Shown here piece by piece: positions 51,129 through 60,000 of a stretch of 60,000 nt of DNA; position 1 is the stretch's first letter; the number at the start of each line of letters is the position of its first letter. Made by a program: the position numbers and the translations under genes. Below the pieces are notes generated by a model that saw nothing but the letters and a program-made list of their open reading frames with translations, searched no databases and was not told the origin of the DNA. This DNA comes from Membranipora membranacea (lineage: Eukaryota > Bryozoa > Gymnolaemata > Cheilostomatida > Membraniporidae). Where the stretch lies: the NCBI GenBank assembly GCA_914767715.1, contig OU612067.1, positions 33,704,162-33,764,161 of the forward strand, read 5' to 3'.

Positions 51129-54091
51129 TACAAATAGAAATGAGACTCCCCAAAATAGTCACATGACACCAGGATTCAGGGTGACAGGGTTTTGTGGTTA
51201 CAGTTCGAAAATAAAAATTATTGAAATTTTTGAAACTTCCCCCTCATTCATGCAATTTAACTTGATGCTTTGGTAAAAAAAATTATAGGACAAGGTCCAC
51301 AGGTGGTTGGCAGTGGGGGGGGGGAGCAGGAGAAGCACAATTCACTCCGATAATCTGTGAATTCAGGTTCTCACAAAATTTCCACGAATCAAATTATGTG
51401 ACCTGACTAAGAATCGACAGTTAAAACTTTCTTATATATCAGCTATCACTGTTAATTTTGAAAAAAATGATTAACATCATTATTATTCAGCTAGTTTTCA
51501 ACCTGCAGTATTGCCAAATTTGTGATGCAAGGAAAAAATTTCATCGGTTTGGGTAGAGTGATTCTCAAACTTGAAATCCAGTCAAAACTGATCTAGGTTT
51601 TGAACAGAATACCGGGAATATCCTCATTGCTTCTACATAATCCAACGCCCTAATGGCACCAACAATTTAAGTACCTCACTTGATGGTGTTGTGTCATGTT
51701 TATTTAAGGGAGTGATGTCAATGACATAGCCAACTACCGATCGTCATTTTCTGTTCTTCCAATTTATCAAAATTGTGAGAAAAGCGTATAAATTTCTAGA
51801 AAGAAACATTTTACTTTACTCTCTGCAATACTCAGATGCAATTAACAAAATCACTTCAGATTGCATGGATTCCAAAGCATGTGGGTACTTCATATCACTT
51901 CTATTTTCAGATTTCCAGATACTTTGGGAAAACTCCATAGTTCTGGCATAAGAGGTTTATAGTATCACTTTGTCTTTCCTGTCTCAACGTTACCAATATG
52001 TAAAGGTTAGGGAAAGTTTTGTAATTGTTATGAACTATGGATCTCCTGAAATTTCCATCAAATTCATTCTCATTTACACATGCAGATGGCGCAAAATTTC
52101 TTGCCAGATACTATTATTTTTGATTATGTATGATTTGACCATATCGAATCTTGGTGCGGTTCAAATAGAATGGAGATCAATATGAAATATGAAAAACATC
52201 ACATGTTGCCCGATTCATCAACCACATATACTTTTCATGTACTCTTGGGGGGGGGGGGGTTACTGTTCTTGCCAGGGAATCAAACACTAAATTACTAGGA
52301 TTAGACTTGAACAATACTCCTGGGTGGACTAACCAGTCTGACATTGCTCTAGGAATGTTGGTTCTGTGTTGAAAGAGGTTCCTCATTGAAGTTTAATTTC
52401 CAATCTGTGTTTTGCCATCTCACATATTATGGTACACATCTCTATTACAATTGTGTGCAGAGTTAAATCTTGCCTTTTACTTTTCCTTTTAGCCTGACCA
52501 TCTCATCAGTAATTGTTCAAGCTCTGAACTTGGATTTTATTTTTTGTTACTCATGTCTTGCATTCACCAAAAAACTTATTTTTAATTTGTATGACTCCTA
52601 CCTTCAACAACCTTCCTCATTTTATACATTTATCACCATCACATTTTAGTGTTAATCTGTAACAGGGGAGATAACAAACTCTAAACCAGCTGTGGGCAAC
52701 CTGCGGCCTCTTTTTTGCCAGTGCGGCCTTATGGGTAATTTCCTGCTTCGCCCTGTGGAGGTCCAAGTAAGCATTACCCTCTGCAAGCACAATTCATTTT
52801 TGGGATATCAAAATAGTGGCTATTCTGTATCATTCATGGCCTAAGCTACATACATGTTAGCAACTTAAGGAAATTCCAGGCCATTCTACACAAAAAAAAT
52901 CATAACTGTTCTGGAGCCATCTACTTATCTTAGAGCTTTTGTTTGAAAATAAAACCCAAACAGTGAAGACATTGTCGCAATTTTGTGAGAGAAAAAAGCA
53001 ATTTGAACAATTCTTTAACCATGGGATAATAATTTTAATATATTTTTTTCGAAGCTGTCATTTTGAACAAGAAATGCAAAGTTGCATCAAAAAGCTCCAG
53101 CATTATGGCTGAAATGTTCCAGATTACCTCTCATTTGACAAGTATATGCAAGTATTTACAGCACCCCTCATGCACCCGTGTACACAACCGTATCCCAGAC
53201 AAATACTTCAGTATCATAAGTTAAAAACAAGATAAGTATTTATGTAAAACTGATGTGGGTTGAAATAGATCCTTTTAGTCCCTGGATTTACGTACTTCAA
53301 AATGATTTATATCATACAATAATTTCCCTGTGCGAGTAAATTTAGTTTTTTTGTTCATAGCTATGGGATCCATTTTTTATGAACAGTGGTTGTTTTTTGT
53401 TTTCTTAAACACTTCAAGGTATTTGAAGTTGATGTAGGTATGCATTTATTTGTGTAGCGGATGAAAAATGTTTAAAATATTTTTCTCGGGAAGGGAAAGT
53501 AGAAAACTTATGTGTGTTCAATTGTTCGATATTTTGAAATCATCAGAGTACGCTTTTCCAACAGCCTTGATTCTCTATTATCTATTAAAATACGGGCAAC
53601 CAGAAAGTGATCTAATGAGAAATGAGGGCTGACAATAACATCACTTATGACAGTGGTCTTAACACTGCTCTGAATTGAGCTCTGACATACCAAACAAAAA
53701 CACTCGATAACCTATTGATTTCTGAGAAAAAAATCTGAATCTGGAAATCATGTAAAATCTTTTCAGGAATAGGTTGTGCGCAACACACAATATAAAAACA
53801 TTTATATGGTCAATACAGCCTGTTACATTGTCAAAGAAACTGATGTCATAAAACGGTTTTAAAATAGAAGATGTTCTGATTGTCTGATTGGTAGTGAAAA
53901 GGGGAAACCCCCAAGGTGTAATATAATACAAAAACACTTACCTACAAGAACAGAATGATCTATGTGAACAACGCGCCTGAATGATTTCTAGCTTTGGATT
54001 GAGTCTCCTGCTCGTACAGCGTACAATATAAGGATGCCTCTACACTTTACAATGGGGCAGGAAATTTTTCTGACCGATGCGAAGGAGAGTT
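51129..54091. other. Intergenic; possible hAT end only
   Basis: No gene seen. At 52687-52740 the sequence AGCTGTGGGCAACCTGCGGC, followed by GTGCGGCC, resembles the terminus of Charlie-type hAT elements; the other end was not found. Poly-G tracts lie at 51316-51325 and 52247-52258. Confidence 0.35.
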
Positions 54092-54360
54092 TGTTATAGA
54101 TAGTGAAAGTGGACTCACTAAATAATAGTCTGAGAACAATATCAGTAGAGTCGAGATAGACTCATATACAAATCTACAGAGGGGGATCGACCTAGGAGCA
54201 GGGAAGGAGAGAACCAGACTATGAATGGTGACCGAGTGAAGAAGAATCAAGAATAACCTAGCTAGAGATATCCGTCCTATTGTAGACCGAAGACTGTCCA
54301 TCCTTATGTCCATCGAGCACCTATCTAAAGACCAACCACTGGTGAGCCCATCCTACAACA
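54092..54360 (+). repeat. 5' LTR of the Gypsy element (269 bp)
   Basis: TG...CA ends (TGTTATAGATAG ... TCCTACAACA). Same length as the 3' LTR, with 4 mismatches by eye. Flanked by AGTT (54088-54091), which is repeated after the 3' LTR. A donor-like ACTG|GTGAGC lies near its end. Confidence 0.95.
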
Positions 54361-54378
54361 TGGTGTCAGAATAACACC
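54361..54378 (+). other. Primer-binding site
   Basis: TGGTGTCAGAATAACACC begins directly after the 5' LTR. The TGG start would pair with the CCA end of a tRNA primer; tRNA identity is not determined. Confidence 0.7.
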
Positions 54379-54626
54379 CACCAGAACTCGATTCAGACCA
54401 GATAGATTTTTGGAATTTTTCAGAGGTCAGAGTCTAGCAAATTAGTTGAATTTGCTCGGGTCACAAAACAAGCATCAGTCTCAGAATAAGAAAGTGGTGA
54501 GAGATTTGTTGAATCTCAGAAGCTCTCACAGAGTGCAGAAAGGAATTGTGTTACATTCCTAGCCAAAAGTAGTGAGAACAGTGTAACTGTATAAAAGTGA
54601 ATCGTAGATTAGAATTATCAGCTAAA

Positions 54627-55493
54627 ATGGCTACCAGTGAAAGTAAACAAGAAAAGTTTGTGAAGACCATTGATTTAACAGCAAGCAATTTATCTGCAAA
54701 ATGGAAAATTTTCAAAGAGCAGTTTGCCATCTATAAAGTAGTAAAGGGTATTGATGCTATGACAACAGAAGATGAAAAGATTTGTCACATGTTGGTAGTC
54801 ATGGGAAGAGATGCTGTTCCAGTTTATAATCAGTTTGTATTTGACCAGAGCGTAGCTGCTAAGAAGAAAACTCTAGCAAATGTGATTAAGTTTTTTGACG
54901 AGTACTTTGAACCAGTAAAGAACGTGATTTATGAAAGACTAGTGTTCAACCAAATGGTACAAGATTCAAGCGAATCTATACACGCATTTGTCGTCCGTTT
55001 ACAAACACAGAGTGAAAACTGTGAGTACGGTGTTATGAAACCAGAACTCGTCAGAGATCGAATAGTGGTAGGAGTGAGAGATTCAGAGTTAAGGAAATAT
55101 CTCATTGACACAGAAAACCTAACTCTTGAGTTATGCATACAAAAGGCAAAACAGTTTATCTCACACCAATCACAAGCAGAAAAGATGGGAGAGAACATAG
55201 CCTCAAATAAAGAAGAATCCAATAACATCAACACCCTATCAACTGACAAGAGAAGACAGTGGCAGCAGAAAAATGATCTCGAGCTAAAAAGTCAATGCCA
55301 GAAATGTGGAAAATGGCGGCACTTTGGTGGAAAATGTCCAGCAGAAAATAGTAAATGTAACAAATGTAAAAAGATAGGACATTGGGCAAAAGTATGTAAA
55401 TCACTGAGAAGGTTTCAAGCAGATAAGAAAGTAGCAGAAGTCCAGGAGCGAGAAGACGAAATTCTGGACAGCCTTTACCTTGGATCTCACTGA
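54627..55493 (+). CDS. Gag-like nucleocapsid protein
   Basis: 288 aa from the first ATG (54627); stop TGA 55491-55493. The N-terminal helical capsid-like part includes WKIFKEQFAIYKVVKGI and FVVRLQTQSENCEYG. Two CCHC zinc knuckles lie near the C-terminus: CQKCGKWRHFGGKC and CNKCKKIGHWAKVC (both CX2CX4HX4C). It packages element RNA. The next in-frame codon after TGA is CTA, and the reading frame stays open into the protease. Confidence 0.92.
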   Translation: MATSESKQEKFVKTIDLTASNLSAKWKIFKEQFAIYKVVKGIDAMTTEDEKICHMLVVMGRDAVPVYNQFVFDQSVAAKKKTLANVIKFFDEYFEPVKNVIYERLVFNQMVQDSSESIHAFVVRLQTQSENCEYGVMKPELVRDRIVVGVRDSELRKYLIDTENLTLELCIQKAKQFISHQSQAEKMGENIASNKEESNNINTLSTDKRRQWQQKNDLELKSQCQKCGKWRHFGGKCPAENSKCNKCKKIGHWAKVCKSLRRFQADKKVAEVQEREDEILDSLYLGSH

Positions 55494-55895
55494 CTATATG
55501 GTAGTACTGATTACATAGACACGATTACAGAGACGACAAAAGCGTGGTTTATTGATGTTTTTATCAATGGGAGAGAAACTCGCTTGAAGGTTGATTCAGG
55601 CGCTGCAGTTTCGGCCATTCCTAAGCACTTAGCAGATTTGTTGAATCTGCAGCTTTTGCCAGCTGGTAAAGAGTTATTGGGAGCTGGGAATGCAAAGCTG
55701 CGTACGGTAGGGAAAGCGCAAGTAGAACTATCATACTCAGACAGAGTGTATACTGATACAGTGTATGTGATAGAAGACCTTGTCACTCCGTTACTAGGCA
55801 AACCAGCTTTGTCGGGTTTACAAGTCATAACATTTGTGGGTGAAATAGTGTCAAAGCAAGAGTGGACTACAAAGTTTCCGAAGTTATTTACATGA
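55494..55895 (+). CDS. Retrotransposon aspartic protease
   Basis: Same frame as gag, following its TGA. The catalytic motif VDSGAAVSAIP is followed by LLGAGNAKLRTVG and LLGKPALSGL; the retropepsin core is about 100 aa. It ends at TGA 55893-55895, a point where related polyproteins continue into RT. Confidence 0.88.
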   Translation, partial: LYGSTDYIDTITETTKAWFIDVFINGRETRLKVDSGAAVSAIPKHLADLLNLQLLPAGKELLGAGNAKLRTVGKAQVELSYSDRVYTDTVYVIEDLVTPLLGKPALSGLQVITFVGEIVSKQEWTTKFPKLFT

Positions 55896-56984
55896 CTGGG
55901 ATCAATGGACACCGAAGTGAAAATTGAACTCAGAGATGGTGCAACTCCTTATTGTCAGTCTATCCCCAGAAGAGTAGCGGCTGCTAGAAGAAAACCAATG
56001 CTCGAAGAACTGAGACGAATGGAGAAACTAGGGGTGATAAAGAGAGTTGAGGGCCCCACAGAGTGGTGTGCTCCATCGATTGTGGTCCCAAAGAAAAACA
56101 ACAAAATCAGACTCTGTGTAGATTTCACTAAACTAAATGAGGCAGTGAAACGATCGTATCACCCTCTTCCAGTCACGGATGAGTTGTTAGCCCAGCTGGG
56201 GGGGTCTAAAGTTTTCTCAAAACTCGATGCCAACAGTGGTTACTGGCAGATGAAGCTGTCAAAAGAATCCCAAGCACTAACTACATTTATTACTTCTTTT
56301 GGAAGATACCTGTGTTGCAGGCTTCCATTCGGAATATCGATAGCTCCTGAAATATTCTCACGTGAAATGCAGAGGATATTGGAGGGCATAGAAGGGATTG
56401 TTTGTCAAATGGATGACATCCTAATTCATTCAGAAGATGAAGAGTCACAGAAAGCTAAAATAGAAGAGGTGCTGAATAGACTGAGTAGGGCCGGGGTTAC
56501 TCTGAATGAAGAAAAATGCGAGTTTTTTCAGAGCAGAATTACATTTCTAGGACATGTCATTGATGCTCAAGGCATTCATGCGGATCCAGAAAAGATAAGA
56601 GCAATTCAGGAGTTTCCTCCCCCGAAAAAGGTCAAAGATCTCAAAAGATTTTTTGGGATGGTGAACTATTTAGGTAAATTCTCTCCGAGTTTAGCAAGTG
56701 ACTCAGTACAGCTCAGGCAGCTGCTGAAGAAAGAAAATAAAGACAACTGGACTTGGAATGGCGACATGGCTCTTGAATATGAGAAGATGAAACAAAATTT
56801 AGCTTCTGCACCGGTGCTGTCGCCATTCTCCCTTGAAGCAGACACTCTTTTATCGACAGATGCGTCCTCTTATGGATTGGGGGCTGCCTTATTTCAGAAA
56901 ACAGAAGAGGGTCTCAAACCGATTGCTTACGCATCGAGAGCAAGTAGAGACAGACCACAAACCTCTTATCAGCATCCTATCTAA
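55896..56984 (+). pseudogene. Reverse transcriptase plus start of RNase H, frame broken
   Basis: Same frame as gag and protease. RT motifs: APSIVVPKKNNKIRLCVDF, FSKLDANSGYWQMKL, RLPFGISIAPEIF, the catalytic CQMDDILIHS (MDD in place of Y/F-x-DD), VTLNEEKCEFF and FLGHVIDAQGI. RNase H starts STDASSYGLGAALFQ ... PIAYASRAS, then the frame ends at 56984. The expected RNase H middle (including the glutamate-helix region) is missing and the sequence jumps out of frame into ETDHKPL. Confidence 0.9.
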
Positions 56985-58581
56985 AATGGAATTGGCAAAG
57001 CTACCTATGCGGGTGCAGAGGTTCAGGCTTAGGATGATGAAATTCTGCTATTCCATAAGATATACTCCAGGGGAGAAGTTATTGATTGCCGATGCATTAA
57101 GCAGAGCACCCTGTCCAAAGAGTGATACGGTTCAACTGGATGAACTAGATATATCGGAGATGGTAGAAGATCTACCGATGTCGGAGACTCGCAGAAGACA
57201 TCTCCAGTTCTCTACACTCAATGATACGGTTTGTCAGCAAATTAAGCGGTATATACAGTATGGTTGGCCTGAGTATAAGCAGCAGTTTGTTAAGAATATC
57301 TACACATTCAAGGATTGTCTAACAGAAGCGGGGGATCTAGTGTTTTATAACAACAGGGTGTTCATTCCGCTCTTAGAAAGGCAACAGGTACTGAAGGATA
57401 TACACGCGGGACATCTGGGAGAATCAAAATGTTTGGAGAGAGCTAAAGATCTGGTATGGTGGCCTGGTCTAACTACAGAAATTAGAGAGCTAGTTAAAAC
57501 ATGTGCTACATGTTTGAAATATCGATCTCAACCAAGAGAGCCTCTGGTATCCGTGCCTTTTCCTGAACGCCCGTGGTGGCAGATCGGAATGGATCTTTGT
57601 ACAGTGGAGGAGAGGGGTAATGATTATCTTGTTATCATGGACTATTTCAGTCGATATCTGATTGCAGAGAAGCTTTCTGACACGACTGCAGAAACTGTGT
57701 GCCGCACAATAAAGAAGGTGTTCTCGCTGTTTGGAATTCCTAATTCCGTCATCAGTGATAACGGTCCTCAGTTTGTGTCTGAGAAATTTAAGCAATTAAT
57801 GGACCAATGGAATATCTTACACCGTACCAGTTCTCCTAAATATTCTCAATCAAATGGTGAAGCAGAGAGAGGGGTACAAACCTTCAAGAAGCTAATCAAG
57901 AAGAATGAGAATATAGACCAAGCTCTTCTATGTTACAGAGATGCTCCGTTACAGAATGGGTACTCTCCTGCCCAGCTGCTGATGGGGCGAGGTTTAAACA
58001 GTATGGGTATTCTGGCGGAGAAACAGGTAAACCTGAAAGGACTCAAAGATTTTGAAGCCAGGTATCGAAACAAGCAGTCGGATCAGTACAACCGGAGATA
58101 TAGAGTGAAGATCAGGACAGAGGTTCAGGTTGGAGATAGAGTCACACTAAATGATCCAGGAGCTAAACCATGTTCGTCTACAGTAGTAGCCGTCTCAGGA
58201 AGAGAAGTGGCTCTTCAGAAGGAAAACGGTCAAATTCTTAGACGGAACAGACGTCAGATCGCGCCAGATATACCACATACAGCACAGCAATCACCAGAGA
58301 GCACAGAGTCTGAGGTACCCCACCAGAAAGTGTTACCTCCTGTGTTGCCAGATGTACCCCATCAGGTTCTGTCATATGCAACTCCAGCAGTTAAACAGGA
58401 AGCTCTGTGTCCACAGCCCGACAGGAGTACAGGAACCTCGTTCTGTGAGGCAGTACCAGTACCTTCAACGAAGAGGATAGAAGTCAGGCAGTCTCTAGAT
58501 AGGAAGCAGGCCCAACCAGAGACAAGGAGAACAACGAGATCGGGTAGATCTGTGAAACCTGTAAAAAGAATGAACCTGTAA
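56938..58581 (+). CDS. End of RNase H plus integrase (frame +1 relative to RT)
   Basis: Begins in the RNase H tail (VETDHKPLISIL, YTPGEKLLIADALSRAP), then integrase. HHCC zinc domain: DIHAGHLG ... CATCLKY. Catalytic D,D-35-E core: first Asp in GMDLCTVEE, second Asp in SDNGPQFV, Glu in SNGEAERG. Then a C-terminal DNA-binding region (VGDRVTLNDPGAK) and a Pro/Arg-rich tail. Stop at 58579-58581. The integrase itself looks intact. Confidence 0.92.
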   Translation, partial: EQVETDHKPLISILSKMELAKLPMRVQRFRLRMMKFCYSIRYTPGEKLLIADALSRAPCPKSDTVQLDELDISEMVEDLPMSETRRRHLQFSTLNDTVCQQIKRYIQYGWPEYKQQFVKNIYTFKDCLTEAGDLVFYNNRVFIPLLERQQVLKDIHAGHLGESKCLERAKDLVWWPGLTTEIRELVKTCATCLKYRSQPREPLVSVPFPERPWWQIGMDLCTVEERGNDYLVIMDYFSRYLIAEKLSDTTAETVCRTIKKVFSLFGIPNSVISDNGPQFVSEKFKQLMDQWNILHRTSSPKYSQSNGEAERGVQTFKKLIKKNENIDQALLCYRDAPLQNGYSPAQLLMGRGLNSMGILAEKQVNLKGLKDFEARYRNKQSDQYNRRYRVKIRTEVQVGDRVTLNDPGAKPCSSTVVAVSGREVALQKENGQILRRNRRQIAPDIPHTAQQSPESTESEVPHQKVLPPVLPDVPHQVLSYATPAVKQEALCPQPDRSTGTSFCEAVPVPSTKRIEVRQSLDRKQAQPETRRTTRSGRSVKPVKRMNL

Positions 58582-58682
58582 CTATTACACGAGGCACTAT
58601 GTACCATGTTTCGGGTTTTGTTAATAGTTTTTAGCCATGTTGTCACGTATTTGACCATTTTGTGGTTTTATTCTATTTCTAG

Positions 58683-59315
58683 GATGGTTGTGTAAAACTT
58701 ATCCTCATGGGTAATAGTGTGGTCAGAGGTATGGCACCTGTCGGGTTCGACAGGACGGAATGTTACCCGGGTGCAAATTGGGATCAACTTCTATCCATTA
58801 TATCACAATCCTTCCGAACTATATATGCTAACTCTATAATATTTCTATCGACTGGGCCAGTAGAACTAACAGTTAAAGATAAAAAGTCTAGAGAAGTTTA
58901 TTTACGTACAGAGAACGAGTTCAAGGCCATTGAGCTAAGAATAAGCACTTTGAAGAAACGGGGAGTTTATGTAGTTTTATGCTCCACGTTCCCCATGGAC
59001 TTTGCACTGTATAATCACCACAGTAAGGTGGCTGAGCCTGTGTATGAAGAGTTCTATGAAGAGATGACGGCGCATCTCGTAGAGAGTATTGTCATTTTGA
59101 ATCATCAAATAGCCTTAATGAATGACCGCTCTGATTATGCTACTCCATTTTTACACACACACCTTTTGAAAAGGATGCATGGGAAGTGGAAATTTAGATT
59201 CTGGTACCTCAGAGATGGACTCCATCCTGATGAGGGCACTCAGAGAATCCAGGAGTGGGAGCTTTCTGCGAAAGCGTCAGCAACCATAGCTAGACTTGCT
59301 TATGCAAAAATCTAG
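58683..59315 (+). CDS. SGNH/GDSL hydrolase-like ORF3 in env position
   Basis: ATG at 58707; the frame opens at 58683, directly after a 3' splice-like TTCTATTTCTAG (58671-58682). This adds DGCVKLIL, a plausible first beta strand. 202 aa from the ATG. Block I: ILMGNSVVRG (GNS in place of GDS; Ser codon 58716-58718). Block II-like: YPGANWDQLL. Block III region: IIFLSTGPVEL, in place of the usual GxND. Block V: DGLHPDEGTQRI (Asp 59214-59216, His 59223-59225). SGNH family enzymes are esterases or acylhydrolases; some CR1-type retroelements carry related domains. The family call rests on motif order. There is no signal peptide or TM, so this is not an envelope glycoprotein. Confidence 0.65.
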   Translation, partial: DGCVKLILMGNSVVRGMAPVGFDRTECYPGANWDQLLSIISQSFRTIYANSIIFLSTGPVELTVKDKKSREVYLRTENEFKAIELRISTLKKRGVYVVLCSTFPMDFALYNHHSKVAEPVYEEFYEEMTAHLVESIVILNHQIALMNDRSDYATPFLHTHLLKRMHGKWKFRFWYLRDGLHPDEGTQRIQEWELSAKASATIARLAYAKI

Positions 59316-59561
59316 GTATCCCATACACTAATATTTTGGTATATGACCTTTCTTCACTTGTTATTTTGTCTTGTCTAGCACCTGTCATGGTTATCTTCCT
59401 TATAAAAGTGGCTCTTGGCAATTTGTTTAAGAAAATTTTTTGGTTATATTTGCAGAATTGAGTTCGATGTGACACATCGGATATATGGACTGATGTGAAT
59501 CATCAGCAAAAAAAAAAATCGGATGCAGGTGCATCAGTTATATAAGATTATGGTTATAATC

Positions 59562-59573
59562 TTGAGAGGGAGA
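59562..59573 (+). other. Polypurine tract
   Basis: GAGAGGGAGA directly upstream of the 3' LTR start, the plus-strand priming site of LTR elements. Confidence 0.75.
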
Positions 59574-59842
59574 TGTTATAGATAGTGAAAGTGGACTCAC
59601 TAAATAATAGTCTGAGAACAATATCAGTAGAGTCGAGATAGACTCATATACAAATCTACAGAGGGGGATTGACCTAGGAGCAGGGAAGGAGAGAACCAGA
59701 CTATGAATGGTGACCGAGTGAAGGAGAATCAAGAATAACCTAGCTAGAGATATCCGTCCTATTGTAGACCGAAGACTGTCCATCCTTATGTCCATCGAGC
59801 ACCTATCTAAAGACCAACCACTGGTGAGTCGATCCTACAACA
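59574..59842 (+). repeat. 3' LTR of the Gypsy element (269 bp)
   Basis: TGTTATAGATAG ... TCCTACAACA, followed by AGTT (59843-59846). Four mismatches to the 5' LTR by eye (GGATTGACC, GAAGGAGA and two in GAGTCGATC). Confidence 0.95.
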
Positions 59843-60000
59843 AGTTCTGAGCCTCCTGATTGGTCGCTCATATATACAAACGGGAGTTGCCTACATCCTT
59901 GTTGGGGTGGGATAACTCAGACATCCTGTCCCATTGCAAATTTCAAACCCACCACTGCTGAAATGTAAAGGTTCGGAGGCGGGCAACTCAACGCAACTTA

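Larger units (their letters stand above)
54092..59842 (+). mobile_element. Full-length Ty3/Gypsy LTR retrotransposon, non-autonomous, with extra 3' ORF
   Basis: Order: LTR, primer-binding site, gag, protease, RT/RNase H, integrase, SGNH-like ORF, polypurine tract, LTR. A 4-bp target duplication AGTT flanks it (54088-54091 and 59843-59846). Domain order RT-RNase H-integrase is that of Gypsy. The CCHC gag and integrase style suggest a Mag/K02A2.6-like lineage. Near-identical LTRs imply recent insertion. Breaks: TGA between gag and protease, TGA between protease and RT, and an internal deletion with frameshift in RNase H. Confidence 0.95.

Noticed and set aside
50775-51276. MDGW/GGWV repeat proteins
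   Set aside because: Translations of a GGAT/GGTG microsatellite.
58683-59315. Envelope glycoprotein
   Set aside because: No signal peptide, TM segment or furin-like site; SGNH-type motifs instead.

Overview
This 60 kb window is AT-rich nuclear DNA from an animal. The genes have spliceosomal introns with GT-AG borders, and one GC-AG border. The recognisable genes are metazoan: PHF14, mitochondrial ribosomal protein MRPS23, isopentenyl-diphosphate isomerase IDI1, two rhodopsin-like GPCRs, a caspase-like protease and a CUB/CCP membrane protein. Compact genes, many TIR mini-transposons and a Mag-like Gypsy element suggest an aquatic invertebrate, but I cannot name the phylum.

Layout. 1-2545 (+) is the 3' end of a WD40-repeat gene whose first visible intron holds a 37-bp minisatellite of about 31 copies. 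3828-16561 (-) is a complete 15-exon PHF14 gene of 851 codons; I assembled every exon by matching splice phases. Its 4.9-kb last intron contains, on the opposite strand, a two-exon caspase-like gene (5495-7999), a 701-bp foldback transposon and a small MITE. 19391-21889 (-) is complete MRPS23 (171 aa, 3 exons). About 22.4-22.9 kb (-) has the probable 3' end of an unrecognised gene. 25832-28017 (+) is complete IDI1 (233 aa, 4 exons). 28927-34336 (-) is a six-exon single-pass membrane protein (signal peptide, CUB, CCP, Thr-rich stalk, TM, short tail), with a hAT-type mini-element acting as an apparent intron inside the CUB domain. 36817-37878 (-) and 44773-45780 (-) are single-exon GPCR paralogs. 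45.8-54.1 kb shows no gene I can support. 54092-59842 (+) is a young Ty3/Gypsy LTR retrotransposon with two 269-bp LTRs (4 mismatches) and a 4-bp target duplication. It has gag, pro, RT/RNase H, integrase and an extra 3' ORF that looks like an SGNH/GDSL hydrolase.

Part 2 has four main themes. (1) Transposon sequence appears to supply a working intron, with both splice sites inside a hAT element and the frame kept. (2) Tandem repeats of 37-41 bp sit on or near exon-intron borders and copy splice sites. (3) Several TIR elements carry tRNA-like cores. (4) A Gypsy element carries an SGNH-like ORF in the env position, preceded by a plausible 3' splice site, and its gag and pol are separated by a UGA in a leaky context. 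All calls come from reading the sequence by eye; nothing was searched or aligned by program.
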